Part shown: positions 33,345 to 42,515 of the stretch, piece after piece
How positions within the stretch are numbered: position 1 is the first letter of the stretch
Layout: every line of letters starts with the position of its first letter
Assembly: GCA_023134715.1 (NCBI GenBank)
Contig: JAGLUP010000002.1
Span: forward strand, 62,001-126,000
Source: Candidatus Parcubacteria bacterium
GTDB taxonomy: Bacteria > Patescibacteriota > Minisyncoccia > Minisyncoccales > JAGLUP01
DNA: 64,000 bases
Direction of reading: 5' to 3'
Program-made: the position numbers and the translations under genes
The notes under the pieces: model-generated
What the model was told of the DNA's origin: nothing
Database searches by the model: none
What the model saw: the letters and a program-made list of their open reading frames with translations, nothing else

Positions 33345-33375
33345 ATCTATTGACAGAAGTCAATAGATTTTTTTT
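33345..33375. terminator. Bidirectional terminator between dapB and purL
   Basis: atctattgac and gtcaatagat are perfect 10-bp arms around a 4-nt loop, with a T-run. It lies between convergent genes. Confidence 0.85.
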
Positions 33376-33391
33376 ACTTAAATTTTTTATT

Positions 33392-36300
33392 TTAATTTTG
33401 GTCGCACCATTTTCTGGCGTTTTGGAACATTTTTAGCCAAGGGGACGCCTGTAATTCTTTTTTTACCCCGTGAAATTGCTCCGCACCTCCCGGTTTACGG
33501 GAGGATTTCACAGGGTGAATTCTCTCCGGCATCCATGGCCACTGCCATTTGAGAAAAGTTCGTTCCGGGTGCGGCATCATAGCTAAATGCCTTCCGTCTT
33601 CAGAGCAAAGCGCTGTAATTCCTTGCGCTGACCCGTTTGGATTAAACGGATATTTTTCAGTAGAATCTCCATTATCGTCTACATACGAAATCGGGGTTAA
33701 TTTTTGAGCAATAGCATTTTCTAATAATTGATTGTCTGGAAACAATAATCTGCCTTCGCCGTGAGCAATCCAAACGCCTAATACAGAGTCCTGCATATCT
33801 TTTAACATAATAGCAGGGCTTTGAGAAATTTTTACGGTTGTCCATCGCGATTCAAAGCGTTCAGAATGATTTTTTACAAATTTAGCGGGCACCCATCCCA
33901 AAAGGCCCATTAGCTGACAGCCGTTGCATACGCCTAATGAAAAAGTATTTTTGCGATTATGAAAAGCCGCAAAAATATCTCTAAGTTTGTCATTAAAGCG
34001 AATCGCGCTTGCCCAACCCTTTGCCGAACCAAGCACATCAGCGTAGGAAAATCCGCCGACAAACGCAATGCCGCGGAAATCATCAAGATTAATCTTGTCA
34101 TTTAATAAATCCAACATTGCTACATCCCAGGGCTCAAAACCAGCCATATAAAAAGCGCTGGTCATTTCTCTGTCGCCGTTGCTGCCTTCTTCTCTGATAA
34201 TAGCAATTTTAATTTTTTCGGTTTTCTCTAAAATTTCCTGCGGCGTCTGCTCGGGAGTAAAAGCAATCTTGTATTCAGGATTTTTTCTTTCATATATATT
34301 CTTTTTTTCTTCCATTGCCTGATTTTCTTTTGTTTGCAGTTTATTTAACTGATGACTGGTTTCCTCCCAGACCTGGCGAAGTTCCAGCATACTTTCGTCT
34401 AAAATTACATTATCTTCAGAAACAATTTTAATCTTTTGGTTTATAGTTGTCTGTCCGATTAAACAAGTTATGTTTTCCAAATTATATTTTTTAATAATTT
34501 CTGTAAATTTTTCCTGAAGAGCCAAATCAACTTCCACAACAAGACCTAACTCCTCATTGAAATAATAGGGGAGTATATTGTCTGAAGACAATTTAACAGA
34601 AAGAGCTGCTCCGCAGTTTCCGGAAAATGCCATCTCAAGAATGGTTGTGATTAAGCCGCCGTCAGACCTGTCATGGCCTGAAAGAATAATTTTTTCATCA
34701 ATCATTTGCTGAATAGCGTAAAATGATTTTTTAAGAACATCTGAATCGTCAACATCAGGAGATTCATTTCCTATTTGTCCTAAACTATGGGCAAGAGCTG
34801 AACCTCCAAGCCGATTTTTATTGTTTCCAATATCAATCAGCCATAGCGCGCTTTTGCCGGGTCTTTTAATATCAGGGGTTATAACTTTATTAATATCAGG
34901 CACATCAGCATAGGCCGATATAGTTAATTCTATGGGCGATTTTACTATTTCATCGCTTACTTTAGCGGCCATAGATAAGCTGTCTTTGCCGCCATCAACG
35001 GCAATGCCTAAATCAATCATTATTTTTCTCATAGCGTCAGCGGCATAATATAAATTTGCTCCTTCGCCAGGTAGTTTTGCCGCCAACATCCAATTAGCCG
35101 AACATTTTATATTGTCCAATTTCTCTATTTTTGCCCAGACAATATTAGTTAAGGCCTCTCCAACAGACATACGAGCGCCTGCTTTAGGATTTACAAGTAT
35201 TTTTATTGGCTGTTCTCCAATGGCTATTGCCGCGCCAGTATTGTGAAAATGGCTTTGCGCTATAACCGCCACATCAGAAACAGTTAGCTGTAAAGGACCG
35301 CAGCATTGCTGTCTTGCGATAAGTCCTGTTACGCTTCTGTCAACCTTACTTGTAAGAAACCGCTTTGAACCCACAGAAACAAGGCGCAAAACATTTTCCA
35401 GCGCTTGTTTGAAGTTTAATTTTTCCAGCAATTTTAAGCTCTCTAAATTTAAAGTTTGCGTTTGGTCTTTAAATGTTTTTTGCGGCATTTTGCCTAAAAT
35501 TTTAGATAATTCAAGGTTTACTGGAAAAGAATTATCTTTTCTGTCGCGCACAATTATGCGGCCGTCTTCCGTAATCTCTCCTAATTGCTCATACTTTACT
35601 CTTTCTCTTTTACACATTTGAGCAAATTCTTGTATTCTGGAGGGCTTAATAAGCAACCCGTTTCGTTCCTGATATTCAGCGCCCCAAATTTCTAAAACAG
35701 ACAATGTTTCATCTCCAATGTTAATATTTCTTATCTCTATTCTTCCGCCGACCGGCTCAACTAATTCTGTAAGCACATTGCACGGACCGCCAGCCCCTTG
35801 GTCGTGAATGCTTATAATCGGATTATTTGCGCCAAGTTCAACACATGCCCTTACTACTCTGTTCATTTTTTGCTCCATTTCAGCGTCGCCTCGCTGTACC
35901 GCGTTAAAATCAAGCTCTGCTAAATTTTCTCCCTGAATCATACTGGACGCGGCGCTTCCTCCCATGCCTATTCTATAAGCCGGACCGCCAATCTGAATAA
36001 TGAGCATACCTTTTTCAGCCGGTTGTTTTTCTCTATGACATTCATTAATTTGACCAACTCCTCCGGTAAACATTATTGGTTTTAGCCATTCTCTTCTTTC
36101 TTTGTTTGGCAGTTTCATCCCAAAAGAACGGGTAAATCCCTGAATAAGCGGTTCGCCAAATTTGTTTCCATAATCTGAAGCGCCATTGCTCGCTTGTATT
36201 TCTATGTTTAAAGGGCTTGCCAGATTATCTGGATAAATAAAGTTTTTATCTTCCCACGGCAAATCATATCCCGGAATATTTAAATTGCCCACGCAATATC

Positions 36301-37213
36301 CCGCGGTTCCGGCTACGATTAAAGAGCCCCTGCCTGTCGCTTGTCCATCTCTTATTCTTCCGCCGGTGCCTGTTTCAGCTCCGGGAAAAGGCGCCACGCC
36401 TGAAGGGAAATTATGGGTTTCTGCCGTAAAAGTGATGTCATAATTTAGCTTTTCTTTTTTGAAACCAGACGACTTCCCCGGAATTTTAGGAATAATAGTT
36501 ATAATTTCATTTCCCTTAATAGCGCTTGAATTATCTTTAAAAGCGATAATACTATTTTCCTTATTCGCTTTAATGGGAGCGCGCACTATGTCAAATAACG
36601 TTTCAGGCATTTCCTTTTTATCTATAATCAGCTTGCCGTTAAAAAACCAATGCCGGGAATGTTCGCTGTTTGCTTGTCCAAGCTGAAAACATTCAACATT
36701 GGTCGGGTTTCTTTTTAAATCTTTTGTAAATAAATCATAATAAAATTTTTCATCCCATTCGTCCATCCCTAAACCCATTTCTTTGTTAATCTTTTTAATC
36801 GCGGAAATGCCGTCTTTTAGCAAAGGTATTGTGTGAACTTGCTCTGGCTTAAGAGCTGTTTTAAAACTTTCAAGAGGTTTCGGATAATGGCACTCGGTCA
36901 TTCTGTCATGTTCGCAAGAGGTTGCGTATCTTCTGGATTTTTCAATCCTCAAAACATTTTTTAATCCTGCGGCGCGGCAAATAGAAACAGCATTGGTTGA
37001 GAATGCTGTCGCAAAATTTAGACGCGGACCTATTTCAATTATCTTTTTATTTTCAATGTCAAAAAACGATTTGGTTTTTATGCTGTCTGCCAAAAATCCA
37101 TCCGCTAAAATTTGTTTTAAAATAAGCTCCTGGCTCTGCGTAAGCTTTTCTGAAACTTCAACATTAAAACAATATTCTAATTCGTCTGAAATTTTATGAT
37201 AAAAATGATACAT
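33392..37213 (-). CDS. purL: Phosphoribosylformylglycinamidine synthase, single chain
   Basis: This purine-pathway enzyme converts FGAR to FGAM. At 1273 aa it is the large one-chain type: N-terminal PurS-like domain, two ATP-binding halves with GGRIRDGQATGRGS and GSAASSMIQGENLAELDFNAV, and a C-terminal glutaminase domain with Cys in GVCNGCQLMG and the HPER motif (MPHPER). Close to the C-terminus about 20 extra residues (HPVKSSRKPGGAEQFHGVKK) interrupt the usual PWMPE...SPWLKMF region. They are encoded by an inserted palindrome. The start, ATG at 37213, overlaps purM by 20 nt. Confidence 0.95.
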   Translation of the reverse strand: MYHFYHKISDELEYCFNVEVSEKLTQSQELILKQILADGFLADSIKTKSFFDIENKKIIEIGPRLNFATAFSTNAVSICRAAGLKNVLRIEKSRRYATSCEHDRMTECHYPKPLESFKTALKPEQVHTIPLLKDGISAIKKINKEMGLGMDEWDEKFYYDLFTKDLKRNPTNVECFQLGQANSEHSRHWFFNGKLIIDKKEMPETLFDIVRAPIKANKENSIIAFKDNSSAIKGNEIITIIPKIPGKSSGFKKEKLNYDITFTAETHNFPSGVAPFPGAETGTGGRIRDGQATGRGSLIVAGTAGYCVGNLNIPGYDLPWEDKNFIYPDNLASPLNIEIQASNGASDYGNKFGEPLIQGFTRSFGMKLPNKERREWLKPIMFTGGVGQINECHREKQPAEKGMLIIQIGGPAYRIGMGGSAASSMIQGENLAELDFNAVQRGDAEMEQKMNRVVRACVELGANNPIISIHDQGAGGPCNVLTELVEPVGGRIEIRNINIGDETLSVLEIWGAEYQERNGLLIKPSRIQEFAQMCKRERVKYEQLGEITEDGRIIVRDRKDNSFPVNLELSKILGKMPQKTFKDQTQTLNLESLKLLEKLNFKQALENVLRLVSVGSKRFLTSKVDRSVTGLIARQQCCGPLQLTVSDVAVIAQSHFHNTGAAIAIGEQPIKILVNPKAGARMSVGEALTNIVWAKIEKLDNIKCSANWMLAAKLPGEGANLYYAADAMRKIMIDLGIAVDGGKDSLSMAAKVSDEIVKSPIELTISAYADVPDINKVITPDIKRPGKSALWLIDIGNNKNRLGGSALAHSLGQIGNESPDVDDSDVLKKSFYAIQQMIDEKIILSGHDRSDGGLITTILEMAFSGNCGAALSVKLSSDNILPYYFNEELGLVVEVDLALQEKFTEIIKKYNLENITCLIGQTTINQKIKIVSEDNVILDESMLELRQVWEETSHQLNKLQTKENQAMEEKKNIYERKNPEYKIAFTPEQTPQEILEKTEKIKIAIIREEGSNGDREMTSAFYMAGFEPWDVAMLDLLNDKINLDDFRGIAFVGGFSYADVLGSAKGWASAIRFNDKLRDIFAAFHNRKNTFSLGVCNGCQLMGLLGWVPAKFVKNHSERFESRWTTVKISQSPAIMLKDMQDSVLGVWIAHGEGRLLFPDNQLLENAIAQKLTPISYVDDNGDSTEKYPFNPNGSAQGITALCSEDGRHLAMMPHPERTFLKWQWPWMPERIHPVKSSRKPGGAEQFHGVKKELQASPWLKMFQNARKWCDQN
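33465..33518. repeat. Palindromic element inserted in frame in purL
   Basis: The outer arms accccgtgaaat and atttcacagggt (one mismatch) enclose a perfect inner hairpin cctcccg/cgggagg. AATTCT occurs on both sides. It adds about 20 codons to purL without breaking the frame. Confidence 0.7.
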
Positions 37214-38222
37214 ACTTATTACCTTTAATTACTTCTCCTATGAGAATCGCTTCCTTTATGTCATCGCTTGAAATAACCATTAAGCCGATACCGCAATTAA
37301 ATGTTTTTAACATTTCCTGAATGGAAATATTTCCTTTTTCTTGAATATATTTAAATATCGGATTAACAGGCCACGAACCGAGCTTGATATTTATAGCGCA
37401 GCCTTCCGGCAATACGCGGGGAGGGTTTTCAATAATGCCGCCGCCAGTTATATGTACCATTCCGGCAATTTCATACTTTGAAAGCAAAGATTTAATTTGC
37501 TTAACATATATAGTAGTCGGCTCAAGCAGTTCTTGTCCCAAGGTTTTTCCCAAGAAAGAATGTTCTTCATCAAGTATTTTCCTTGCTTTCTCAGGGTCGT
37601 TAATATCTATGCCAAATACTTTTCTAACCAAGCTATAGCCGTTGGAATGAACTCCGGAAGAGGGGAGTCCAAACACTTTCATTCCCGGCTTGATGTTTTT
37701 TCCTAAAATAAGAGCTTGTTTTGAATCCGCAAATCCAACCGCGAATCCAGCAAGGTCGTAATCATTGTCTTTGTACATTCCCGGCATTTCAGCCATTTCG
37801 CCGCCGAGAAGGGCTGTTTCAGCTCTTTCGCAGCCCTCTATGATGCCATTTACTATTAATGACGTTCTTTCAGGGATTTGTCTGCCCATAGCGATATAAT
37901 CTAAAAAAATAGCAGGCGTTATCCCTGCTACAATAAGGTCGTTGACGCACATCGCGACCAAATCAATGCCTACTGTATCGTGTTTCTCCATAATAATAGA
38001 GAGCATAAGCTTTGTGCCGACTCCGTCTGTGCTTGTTCCCATAACTCTTTTGTCAGGAAGCTCAACCACACCGCTAAATCCGCCTATTCCGGAAAGGATT
38101 TTTCCATTATAATGTCTGAAGGTTTTTTGAGCTCTGTCTTTTATAAGCTCAACCGCTTTATTTCCCGCTTCTATGTCCACTCCACTATCGGAATAAGTTG
38201 TTTGTTTTTTGTTGTTAGCCAT
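37194..38222 (-). CDS. purM: Phosphoribosylformylglycinamidine cyclo-ligase (AIR synthetase)
   Basis: PurM catalyses the step after PurL. The 342 aa show the family start YSDSGVDIEAGNKAVELIK, the GTSTDGVGTKL metal/ATP motif, AMCVNDLIVAGITPAIFLDY, LLGGEMAEMPGMY, GLPSSGVHSNGYSLVRKV and HITGGGIIENPPRVLP. It starts with ATG at 38222 and its end overlaps purL, so the two-step block is one operon. No other pur gene is in the window. Confidence 0.95.
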   Translation of the reverse strand: MANNKKQTTYSDSGVDIEAGNKAVELIKDRAQKTFRHYNGKILSGIGGFSGVVELPDKRVMGTSTDGVGTKLMLSIIMEKHDTVGIDLVAMCVNDLIVAGITPAIFLDYIAMGRQIPERTSLIVNGIIEGCERAETALLGGEMAEMPGMYKDNDYDLAGFAVGFADSKQALILGKNIKPGMKVFGLPSSGVHSNGYSLVRKVFGIDINDPEKARKILDEEHSFLGKTLGQELLEPTTIYVKQIKSLLSKYEIAGMVHITGGGIIENPPRVLPEGCAINIKLGSWPVNPIFKYIQEKGNISIQEMLKTFNCGIGLMVISSDDIKEAILIGEVIKGNKYVSFLS

Positions 38223-38312
38223 ATATTTATTTTTTCTATGTATTTATTTTAACAAAATAAAGCAGTTTATCAAAATCTGCTTCTCAAACTGGCAAAAAAC
38301 CTTGTTTTTTGA

Positions 38313-38318
38313 TATAAT
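38313..38318 (+). promoter_or_regulatory. -10 element just before a start codon
   Basis: TATAAT ends 6 nt before the ATG at 38325, again pointing to a nearly leaderless mRNA. Confidence 0.55.
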
Positions 38319-38324
38319 AAAATA

Positions 38325-38929
38325 ATGATTAATGAAAATTTCGTTATATTGGGAGTAGTTATCGGTTTTATCGGGAGTTTGAGTTACCTTCTTTCCACGA
38401 TTAAGGGCAAGACAAAGCCAAATAGAGTTACCTGGTTTTTGTGGGCAATTGCGCCTCTTATTGCGTTTGCTGCTGAAATTAAAGAAGGAGTTGGCATTCA
38501 ATCATTGATGACTTTTAGTGTCGGTTTTGGCCCCCTTCTTATTTTTTGGCATCTTTCGTAAATAAAAAATCAGTATGGAAATTAAGAAGATTCGATTTTA
38601 TCTGCGGCGCTTTAGCCTTGTTTGGCCTTTTATCTTGGTATATAACAAAAAACGGAAATTTTGCCATCTTCTTTTGTATTCTCGCCGATGTAGCGGCAGC
38701 GGCTCCAACGCTTCTGAAATCATATCATTTTCCAGAGACTGAAAATTACCATGTATATCTGGCAGCCGCAATAAATGCGGCAATTACACTTCTAACTATT
38801 AATACCTGGAATTTTGCCCACTTCGGTTTTCCTTTATATATTTTAACTCTTTGCACCGCTCTCGTTCTTCTTATCAAGTTCCGAATGGGTAAAAATATTG
38901 CTAGCCCTTTTAATCGCGCTAAACCTTAA
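38325..38929 (+). pseudogene. Polytopic membrane protein split by a frameshift
   Basis: Two frames together read as one protein of about 200 aa. The first (38325-38561) ends FGPLLIFWHLS, and the second (38546-38929) continues ASFVNKKSVWKLRRFDF with the same style of transmembrane helices. The switch is at a T6 run (about 38538-38545), which fits a one-base change by slippage, a sequencing error, or a recoding site. The protein has about six hydrophobic helices, with motifs such as RVTWFLWAIAPLI that remind me of PQ-loop-like CPR proteins. Confidence 0.6.
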
Positions 38930-38945
38930 AATGAGACACTAAAAG

Positions 38946-38970
38946 ATGTTTAATCCCGCGGATTAAACAT
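38946..38970. terminator. 10-bp inverted repeat after the split gene
   Basis: atgtttaatc and gattaaacat flank a 5-nt GC loop. There is no long T-run, so it may be a weak terminator or an operator. Confidence 0.4.
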
Positions 38971-39017
38971 TATATGATATTGGAAATTCTGTTGTAGTTT
39001 GTTATTATAATAATAGA

Positions 39018-39074
39018 AGTATTAACTAAAATTGCAAAAATATTAGCCACTGATGCTTATAAGTTGATAAAAAA
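39018..39074 (+). pseudogene. Possible xre C-terminal remnant
   Basis: One frame reads EVLTKIAKILATDAYKLIKK, which resembles the last helices of an Xre regulator, directly before a methyltransferase, as at 18.4 kb. The similarity is short. Confidence 0.3.
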
Positions 39075-39080
39075 ACAGCT

Positions 39081-39863
39081 ATGCCAATTTTTAATGATTT
39101 AAATTTAAATAATTGGAAAGAATCAGAAGTTTGGACCGACAGTCTTTGGATTATTCCCGAAAGAGATAAAACCGGAAAACATAGTGGTTTTTATCACGGC
39201 AATTTTATCCCGCAAATACCGCGCCAATTTATTTTGAGATATACAAAGAAAAACGAAATTGTTTTTGATCCATTTTTGGGAAGCGGCACAACTGTTTATG
39301 AAGCAGAAAATTTGAACAGAAATTTTATCGGCATAGATATTCAAAAAAAACTTATTGATCATGTGGGTAAAAATATTGAACCAAAAAATAATTTTTCTGA
39401 TTTAATTATTGGCGACAGTACAAAAACTGAAACCCTTGAAAAGGTAAAAGAATATTTAAAAAATCATAAAAAGAAAAATGTTCAATTGGCAATTTTGCAT
39501 CCGCCTTATGCTAATATAATTAAATTTAGCGATTTAAAAGATGATTTATCAAACGCTAAATCGCTGAAAGATTTTTTAGAAAAATTTTCGCTTGTAGTTA
39601 AAAATACGGCAGACATTCTTGAAAAAGGACGTTATTTAGTAATTGTTATTGGTGATAAATATACGGCTGGACAATGGATACCTTTAGGGTTTTATTGTCT
39701 GAATGAAGCTCAAAAATTAGGGTTAATCTTGAAAAGTATTATAATTAAGAATATGGCGGGTAATCGCGCTAAACAAAACAAGGAAAGTATTTGGCGCTAT
39801 CGGGCGTTATCAAGCGATTATTATATTTTTAAGCATGAGTATATCTTAGTTTTTAAAAATTAA
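39081..39863 (+). CDS. DNA methyltransferase (N6-adenine or N4-cytosine type)
   Basis: This 260-aa enzyme has an N-terminal region like the X motif (YHGNFIPQIPRQFILRYT), the SAM-binding motif I FDPFLGSGTTVYEAENL and a catalytic tetrapeptide HPPY in AILHPPYAN where DPPY/SPPY is usual. The final part is EYILVFKN. The target base cannot be told. It pairs with the HNH endonuclease that begins 4 nt later. Confidence 0.8.
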   Translation: MPIFNDLNLNNWKESEVWTDSLWIIPERDKTGKHSGFYHGNFIPQIPRQFILRYTKKNEIVFDPFLGSGTTVYEAENLNRNFIGIDIQKKLIDHVGKNIEPKNNFSDLIIGDSTKTETLEKVKEYLKNHKKKNVQLAILHPPYANIIKFSDLKDDLSNAKSLKDFLEKFSLVVKNTADILEKGRYLVIVIGDKYTAGQWIPLGFYCLNEAQKLGLILKSIIIKNMAGNRAKQNKESIWRYRALSSDYYIFKHEYILVFKN

Positions 39864-39867
39864 AATT

Positions 39868-40542
39868 ATGACAAAGAGAAATCCATTCAAAGAAAAAACA
39901 ACGAGTTATGAAGATTTTAAAACGATGAGTGATTTAAAATGGCATTGCGTTAAATGTCAATTAAAATCTGGTCAAGCAAAAACTTGGCAAGTTTGGCGGC
40001 AAAGCGGTATTCAGTTAGACACAGATGAAAAAGGTAATTTTTATAAAACTATTTTTTGCGCAAAATGTAAAAATAAAACAGTTCACAGAAAGTTAAAATC
40101 ATTAAAAATTTTAGAAGACACGAAAATAAGATCTGGATTACCTCAAAAATTAGCTAAAAAAATCAAAGAAGTTTTAAAATTTCAAGAAGCATTATTTTTA
40201 AGAAAAATGATACCGAGAGAATTGGAAATAGATCATAAATTTCCGCAAGTAAGGTGGAATAAAAATGAAGACGAAAATAAATCAGATATGCCAGAAAAAG
40301 AAATTAAGGATAAATTTATTCTTTTAACAAGAAGCAATAATCTTTTAAAATCTAGATATTGTGAAAAATGTTATAGAACTGCTAAAAGGGGAAATTTTCC
40401 GGGAATTTATTTTTGGTTTAAAGGAGATGAAAAATGGGACAAAAAAATTGACAAGCATGACAAAAAAGGATGCGAAGGTTGTTTTTGGTTTAATCCTTAC
40501 AAGTGGAGAGAGGAGTTAAATAAAATTGTAAAGAATAAGTAG
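39868..40542 (+). CDS. HNH-type restriction endonuclease
   Basis: This 224-aa protein has two zinc-knuckle pairs near the N-terminus (HCVKC, FCAKC) and an HNH core: ELEIDHKFPQVRW, then FILLTRSNNLLKSRYCEKC. Its Cys pair CEKC with a later CEGC may hold a second zinc. HNH-type type II endonucleases have this layout. The adjacent methyltransferase would protect the host. Confidence 0.72.
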   Translation: MTKRNPFKEKTTSYEDFKTMSDLKWHCVKCQLKSGQAKTWQVWRQSGIQLDTDEKGNFYKTIFCAKCKNKTVHRKLKSLKILEDTKIRSGLPQKLAKKIKEVLKFQEALFLRKMIPRELEIDHKFPQVRWNKNEDENKSDMPEKEIKDKFILLTRSNNLLKSRYCEKCYRTAKRGNFPGIYFWFKGDEKWDKKIDKHDKKGCEGCFWFNPYKWREELNKIVKNK

Positions 40543-40587
40543 TTAATAAAAAGCTTGTATAAAGTTAATTTCTATGATAAAATAAGC

Positions 40588-40803
40588 ATGAAGATAAATA
40601 GATTTAAAATTAAAGAACTTATGGCCAAAAAGAAAATTGACAATTTTTCTGAACTTGCTCGCATGCTTGGTATTTCCAAAAACCAGCTTTCAAATATTTT
40701 ATCAGAAAAATATAATCCAATAAAAAGCAATGTCATTGAATTGGCTGAGTTTTTTGATGTTAACCCTGTTGATTTATTAGAGGAGGATAAAAAAGATAAA
40801 TAA
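40588..40803 (+). CDS. Xre-family regulator
   Basis: This 71-aa helix-turn-helix protein has NFSELARMLGISKNQLSNILSEKYNPIKSNVIELAEFF. It lies between the HNH unit and the AIPR operon and could regulate either. The start is the ATG at 40588; the TTG start at 40555 falls in a promoter-like sequence (TTGTAT ... TATGAT). Confidence 0.72.
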   Translation: MKINRFKIKELMAKKKIDNFSELARMLGISKNQLSNILSEKYNPIKSNVIELAEFFDVNPVDLLEEDKKDK

Positions 40804-40826
40804 TATTCAATTTTTAATTATAATTT

Positions 40827-42515
40827 ATGAAAAACAGCACACCGCAAAAGTCTGCTATAAATTCAAAAATAGAAGACTTAATCCAAGATAAATATACTTA
40901 TTTGAATGAAAGGTTAAGAAGGGGAATGGCTTTTGTTGACTTAGCAACATCCATTATTTGTGATTATGCCACCCAAAGTGAAGACATCACAGATGGCAAT
41001 GACGATAAGGGTATTGATTCAATTTTTATAGTATCTAATGAACAGGGGAAATTCATTAATATATTTAATTGCAAATCATCAGAATCAGATGATTTTTCCG
41101 AAAAAGATTTAAGTGATTTTAAGGAAGGTCTACAATATTTATTCGAAAAAAACAAAGAAGAGTATATTGAATTAGAAAATAAAAATTTACTAACCAAAAT
41201 AGAAAATATTAGGGAAGATAAAGAAAGCATACAAGAAGTTAATTGTTTTTATTGTGTTTTTCAGGGAGATGATAAAACAGATAAAAAAATAGTCAGAAAA
41301 ATAAAAGAAGTAGAAAATTACTTTGTTGCTTATTTTAAATCAATTTACCCTTATTCTCAATTTTCATTAAAATTAATTTCTTCGGAAGATTTGTATTCAA
41401 TTGATATAAAAAGAAAGCAGAATTTAAAAGATGAAACTATTGAATTAGCTTATTTTGGTGATAAAACTATATCCAGTGAAATAGAAATTGAAAAAATAAA
41501 AGGGCGCTTAGCAACTGCGAGAGGTCAAGATATCGCAAATTTAGTGAAAAAATATGGCGACGCATTATTTGAAAAAAATGTAAGAGGTTGGATGAGTTTT
41601 AGAAAATATAATAAAGATATTTTAGAATCATGCTCTTCTGAAGACGATTCAGAATTATTTTGGTTTTTAAATAATGGTTTAACTATCGTTTGTGAGTCAT
41701 GCATCCCAGATCCCGATAAAAAAATGCTAAAAATCAAAAATCTGCAAATAATAAATGGGCAACAAACATCAATAGTATTAGAAAAAGCTTCTAATAACAA
41801 TAAATTAAAAAGAGCAACTAAGATATTGCTAAAAATTTATGAAACAACTGACTCAGAAATAATAATAAAAGTTGCCAAAGCAACCAACAGTCAATTAGTA
41901 GTTAAATCAAGAGATTTGGTTTCAAATAATTCTGAACAAATTGCCTTGCAAAATGAATTTTTAAGAAAATCATATTTTTATGAAAGACAGAGAGGCGAAA
42001 AAAAACCTTCAAAAAAGAAAAACGTCAAAATATTTTTTAATAATTTTTTCGTAGCTCAATCTGTTTTGGCTACTGTAATTGCAAAACCTAGTTTAGCAAA
42101 AAAGAAACAAGAAGATAAAATATTCGGGGAGCCGATCTATTCAAAAATATTTAAAAAAAGAAGCTCTATCGAAATATTAGCCGCTACATTATTATGCGAT
42201 TTTTGTTTTAAAAAAGGAACAAAAATAGAAAGAAAAAATGAAATAGATGAAATTAAATATTTTGCATATTTTCACATTGCTAGAATTATTTGGTTTTATG
42301 TTAAGAGTGAAAAAAATGCATTAGATAATAAAGAGATTATAAAAAGTATTGAAAATAATGAAACAAAAATAATAGAGGTAATGTATAAAAAATCAGTAAT
42401 AGTATTAAAAAAAATATTTGACGAATATAATAAAAAGGAGAAAATTTTTAGTATCGGGCATCTTTTCTCTAGATTAGATATTGAGAATGATATTAATAAA
42501 AAAATAAATCCATGA
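40827..42515 (+). CDS. AIPR-family protein (abortive infection type)
   Basis: This 562-aa protein has the AIPR core: LFEKNVRGWMSFRKYN, FWFLNNGLTIVCE and LQIINGQQTSIVLEKA. AIPR proteins are linked to phage resistance and to restriction-like systems. The N-terminal part has a possible nuclease motif (DDKGIDSIFIV ... INIFNCKSS) in PD-(D/E)xK style. The stop overlaps the next ATG by 4 nt (ATGA), which argues for strict co-production with the methyltransferase. Confidence 0.8.
   Translation: MKNSTPQKSAINSKIEDLIQDKYTYLNERLRRGMAFVDLATSIICDYATQSEDITDGNDDKGIDSIFIVSNEQGKFINIFNCKSSESDDFSEKDLSDFKEGLQYLFEKNKEEYIELENKNLLTKIENIREDKESIQEVNCFYCVFQGDDKTDKKIVRKIKEVENYFVAYFKSIYPYSQFSLKLISSEDLYSIDIKRKQNLKDETIELAYFGDKTISSEIEIEKIKGRLATARGQDIANLVKKYGDALFEKNVRGWMSFRKYNKDILESCSSEDDSELFWFLNNGLTIVCESCIPDPDKKMLKIKNLQIINGQQTSIVLEKASNNNKLKRATKILLKIYETTDSEIIIKVAKATNSQLVVKSRDLVSNNSEQIALQNEFLRKSYFYERQRGEKKPSKKKNVKIFFNNFFVAQSVLATVIAKPSLAKKKQEDKIFGEPIYSKIFKKRSSIEILAATLLCDFCFKKGTKIERKNEIDEIKYFAYFHIARIIWFYVKSEKNALDNKEIIKSIENNETKIIEVMYKKSVIVLKKIFDEYNKKEKIFSIGHLFSRLDIENDINKKINP

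Noticed and set aside
38325-38929. Two independent genes at this locus
   Set aside because: The second half would need a TTG start in the middle of a helix pattern that continues from the first half. A single frameshifted gene explains both better.
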